Source: Amoeboaphelidium occidentale
Lineage: Eukaryota; Aphelidiomycota; Aphelidea
Direction: 5' to 3'
DNA length: 64,000 bases
Assembly (NCBI GenBank): GCA_023515795.1
Contig: JALGPX010000045.1
Span: forward strand, 4,069-68,068
In this document: positions 61,183-64,000 of the stretch, one piece after another
How the letters are laid out: every line of letters starts with the position of its first letter
Numbering within the stretch: the first letter of the stretch is position 1
Program-made: the position numbers and the translations under genes
Notes under the pieces: generated by a model
Seen by the model: the letters and a program-made list of their open reading frames with translations, nothing else
Databases searched by the model: none
What the model was told of the DNA's origin: nothing

Positions 61183-64000
61183 ATGTCACTTGACGACATT
61201 TCATTGGCTGCAGATGCCTCTGTTGCTGCCACTGCCTCTTTTAATGAAGACTCAATGAGTGGGCGCCATGTCGGATCATCCGCTGTCTCTGGTGCCGCTT
61301 CTTCTGGTCCAAAGTCTAATCAAGAACAGCCTGGCAGAGAAGACTTTAAAGATCAACCATCAATGGAACAGAATACTCCTGGCAATGATGTCGTTATGAA
61401 GAGCAGCTTGGTAGTTTCTTTGGGTACGAAAAGTCTGGATCTGTTAAGAAGGGCAAGAGCTAAGGAACTGCGCAGGAATGTGTATGATGAAATCGCTGTT
61501 ATGGAGCAAAGTATTGAGCCAACTTTTACAGGGAAGCCTTTCAGTGCTCTGGTGCATAGCAATAAGAGAATGAGTAGGACAGGGCAGACAAGTCGCAGAA
61601 GGAACTCTGGCGCATCATTCTCTCGGTCAAGGAAGTCAAGGAAACGCAGAAGACACACAGAATTCATTAAAGGAACGGATGGCTTTTCTGACATTGACGA
61701 AGAAGATTCTGTAATGTCTGACTCTGGTGTTTCACGAAGGAATAAGGTTCGTGACTTTGAGGATGGTTTCATTGAATCTCCTCCAGCTATGGACACTGAA
61801 AAACCTAGAGAGGAACGAAACTATGATGAGTTCTTTCCTGATCTGAAAGATGATACTATGTTGAAGATTGTGCGAAGGCCCCAAGATTACTTCTATAATG
61901 GCGATGAGATGGAGGTGGATCAACCGGAAGTAGTTGTAAATGAGAACTCTGTGGTTGATGGTCCAGTTCTATTTCCCAAGATGTCCATGTCATCACTACC
62001 AAAGGCTGCGTTCAAATTCGCAGAAGACAAACTTCAAAATGTTCGACTAGATGCCGCCAGACCTTCACATCATTACATTCGCTTTGTTGATCAAAGTGAG
62101 GAAGATTTGAAAATGAGAGTCGAGTATGATATGGACGAGCAAGATCGTGCCTGGCTTAGTCTTGTGAATTCTAAACGAAAACTCGAAGGTTTACCTAGTG
62201 TTGACGAAGACTCCTTCGAAATGATTATTGACGTTTTGGAGAAAGAATGGTTCCACTTAACAAAAGACTTACAAAAAACCAAGGCGCCAGTTTTAACACA
62301 CGAAGATTCAATTTGTAGAATATGCAACGACGGAGAAGTTGAAAACAGTAATGCGATTGTGTTTTGTGATGGTTGCAATTTGGCTGTCCATCAAGAGTGC
62401 TACGGAGTTCCGTATATACCGGAAGGGCAGTGGTTATGTAGGAAGTGCATGCTGTCTCCGGAAAAGCCAGTCAAGTGTGTACTGTGTCCTACTGAAGGCG
62501 GAGCATTTAAACAAACTACCACCAATCAATGGGCGCACCTTTTATGTGCTCTATGGGTCCCCGAAGTGTCAGTCACAAATCCAGTTTACATGGAACCAAT
62601 TGACGGTATTGATAAAATACCCAAGGGACGTTGGAAGCTCAATTGTTCGTTGTGCAAGAAGAAAGTCGGTGCTTGTATTCAGTGTAGCAAACAGTCCTGT
62701 TTCACGGCATATCATGTTACTTGTGCTCGGAAAGCCGGTCTTTACATGAAAGTCAAGCATTATAATACACCTGAAGGTCAGGAATACTCCAACTACAAAT
62801 CATTTTGCCTGCGACACTCACCGAAATCGAATGAAGCTGGTGCGCATGCAGAAAATAACGAGGAATCTGTAACTGCTGATGCTTCAGGTGTTGGTAGCAC
62901 CCAATCACTCGCAATAACAGATACAAATCATACTGAAACAGAAGTCGAATCGTCTGCTAGAAGCGATAATAATCAAGATGATAGTGTTTATAATCCTCAG
63001 TTTCCTCTGGCTCCAGATCATATTGTTCAAATAATAATGAAGCGATTAGATTTGTCTAAAGTAATGATAAGACAAAAACAAGGCTTTGTTCAAGAGACAT
63101 GCAGATATTGGTCATTGAAGCGAAAAGCACGAAAAGGAACTTCTTTATTGAAGCGGTTACATCTTGAACCATGGACAATGTACTCTTCTGAAATCAAACA
63201 CAGTGAAGCTGCCATGTTGTCTCGGCTAAGGATATTATCTTATCTCCGAAATGATTTGGAAACTGTTCGACTGTTACTAGATCTTATGAAGAAACGAGAG
63301 AAAGAAAAGCTGAAGCGATACCGCTTACAAATGAACTATCTTTATATGAAAGTCTCTCCTATCAGTTCATTGTTGAAAAGATCATTAGAAGAAATCATCA
63401 AACTTGATAAAACAAATGTATTTCTTGATTTAGTCTCCGAAGAGTTAGTTCCTGATTACTATGAAGTCATTAAGAATCCGATGTGTTTTTCTTTAATACA
63501 GAAGAAGATTGAGAATTTTGAGTATAGTGATATATCTCAGTTCAAAGAAGACTTGGATTTGATATTTTCGAACGCTTTGGTTTACAACCGGCCTGGAACA
63601 TTCTTTGCCAAATTGGCTCTTAAACTTCAAGCAAGAAGTACTGAAATCTTTGAGAACTTGAAGCAGTCACTAGAAATCACAAAAGTGGATAGCAAGACTG
63701 GAATACTTGAAGGTGAGATACCAAACATGCTTCTTGAGTACCCATCCATTCATCCTGAAGTATTAGATCCAAAACCAGCAGTTCTTCTTGCTCCTCCCCC
63801 TGTTCCAAAAGTTACTAGAGTCGGCTCAAAAAAGCAAATTTTGGAAATTAAGGAAGAAGACATATTCAGCGGAGAGCTTACTGATGTTTCAGATCCTCAT
63901 AATGAAAAGGTGCTTTCATCAGAACCCGAGATGCAGAATACTGTGAAGCATCGGCGGAGAGATAAGGCGACTAAAGAATCCCCAAAGCCAGTAAAAGAAG
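61183..64000 (+). CDS. BRPF/NTO1-type PHD-bromodomain scaffold (5' part, runs off window)
   Basis: An uninterrupted frame of 939 codons from the ATG at 61183 to the window end, with no stop. Order: Ser- and Arg-rich N-terminus, an enhancer-of-polycomb-like region (residues about 285-370, EYDMDEQDRAWLSLVN), a PHD-knuckle-PHD module (about 376-548: CRICNDGEVENSNAIVFCD, CNLAVHQECYGVPYIPEGQW, CVLCPTEGGAFKQTTTNQW, HLLCALWVPEV, AYHVTCARKAG), and a bromodomain (about 726-830: FLDLVSEELVPDYYEVIKNP, FSNALVYNRPGTFF). This is the architecture of animal BRPF1-3 and fungal Nto1, scaffold subunits of MYST acetyltransferase complexes acting on histone H3. Bromodomain Asn is in VYNRP. A CTGAAACCG element lies about 54 nt before the ATG. 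Confidence 0.93.
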   Translation, partial: MSLDDISLAADASVAATASFNEDSMSGRHVGSSAVSGAASSGPKSNQEQPGREDFKDQPSMEQNTPGNDVVMKSSLVVSLGTKSLDLLRRARAKELRRNVYDEIAVMEQSIEPTFTGKPFSALVHSNKRMSRTGQTSRRRNSGASFSRSRKSRKRRRHTEFIKGTDGFSDIDEEDSVMSDSGVSRRNKVRDFEDGFIESPPAMDTEKPREERNYDEFFPDLKDDTMLKIVRRPQDYFYNGDEMEVDQPEVVVNENSVVDGPVLFPKMSMSSLPKAAFKFAEDKLQNVRLDAARPSHHYIRFVDQSEEDLKMRVEYDMDEQDRAWLSLVNSKRKLEGLPSVDEDSFEMIIDVLEKEWFHLTKDLQKTKAPVLTHEDSICRICNDGEVENSNAIVFCDGCNLAVHQECYGVPYIPEGQWLCRKCMLSPEKPVKCVLCPTEGGAFKQTTTNQWAHLLCALWVPEVSVTNPVYMEPIDGIDKIPKGRWKLNCSLCKKKVGACIQCSKQSCFTAYHVTCARKAGLYMKVKHYNTPEGQEYSNYKSFCLRHSPKSNEAGAHAENNEESVTADASGVGSTQSLAITDTNHTETEVESSARSDNNQDDSVYNPQFPLAPDHIVQIIMKRLDLSKVMIRQKQGFVQETCRYWSLKRKARKGTSLLKRLHLEPWTMYSSEIKHSEAAMLSRLRILSYLRNDLETVRLLLDLMKKREKEKLKRYRLQMNYLYMKVSPISSLLKRSLEEIIKLDKTNVFLDLVSEELVPDYYEVIKNPMCFSLIQKKIENFEYSDISQFKEDLDLIFSNALVYNRPGTFFAKLALKLQARSTEIFENLKQSLEITKVDSKTGILEGEIPNMLLEYPSIHPEVLDPKPAVLLAPPPVPKVTRVGSKKQILEIKEEDIFSGELTDVSDPHNEKVLSSEPEMQNTVKHRRRDKATKESPKPVKE

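Overview
The window reads as nuclear DNA of a fungus outside the Dikarya (an early-diverging, possibly zoosporic or mucoromycote-type lineage). It is moderately AT-rich and extremely gene-dense: about 37 protein genes in 64 kb, most intergenic gaps under 150 bp. Nearly every intron I could place is 31-48 nt, with GT..AG ends and usually a CTAAC/CTAAT-like branch point. Fungal marks are an Mss4-type PIP5 kinase, a fungal-style membrane-anchored NPP, ketopantoate hydroxymethyltransferase, cystathionine beta-lyase and an ADP1-like ABCG transporter. Ferritin, a DEK protein and a Crinkler-type gene are unusual for Dikarya and point to an early-diverging lineage. The phylum is inference. All exon joins are my own reading of splice sites and reading frames.

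Layout. 1-7.9 kb: a gene tail, ferritin, ABCG transporter, a conserved orphan, an ICMT-like methyltransferase, a four-exon EMC5 and a JmjC oxygenase; the last two are head-to-head with overlapping ATG trinucleotides. 7.9-12.0 kb: a beta-carbonic anhydrase whose 3' exon and a downstream coiled-coil orphan are duplicated in tandem (offset 1,342 bp), a decayed third copy, then AMMECR1. 12-20 kb: PIP5K and a 1,953-residue Sec7 ARF-GEF. 20-29.7 kb: zinc-ribbon orphan, DEK, glycosyltransferase, cystathionine beta-lyase, F-BAR protein, VTT membrane protein, an orphan and PanB. 29.8-39.6 kb: UPF2 (broken only by an assembly gap), a tiny HUG-like protein, two mitochondrial proteins, a Crinkler-type gene with an in-frame stop, and HMG-CoA lyase. 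39.7-48.9 kb: a 1,714-residue coiled-coil protein divergent from SMC1. 49-64 kb: bZIP factor, ING protein, secreted DPBB protein, RGS protein, NPP, a 1,924-residue TPR protein with a CHAT-like C-terminus, a DTW tRNA enzyme, and a BRPF/NTO1 scaffold running off the end.

Most genes are housekeeping and not clustered by pathway. Two chromatin readers that commonly share histone acetyltransferase complexes (ING, BRPF/NTO1) lie about 11 kb apart. Three features stand out: the local tandem duplication, the Crinkler-type gene, and the TPR/CHAT-like protein. A sense-strand TTGTTTCAAC-type motif recurs just upstream of many start codons and is the best candidate for a shared core-promoter element.
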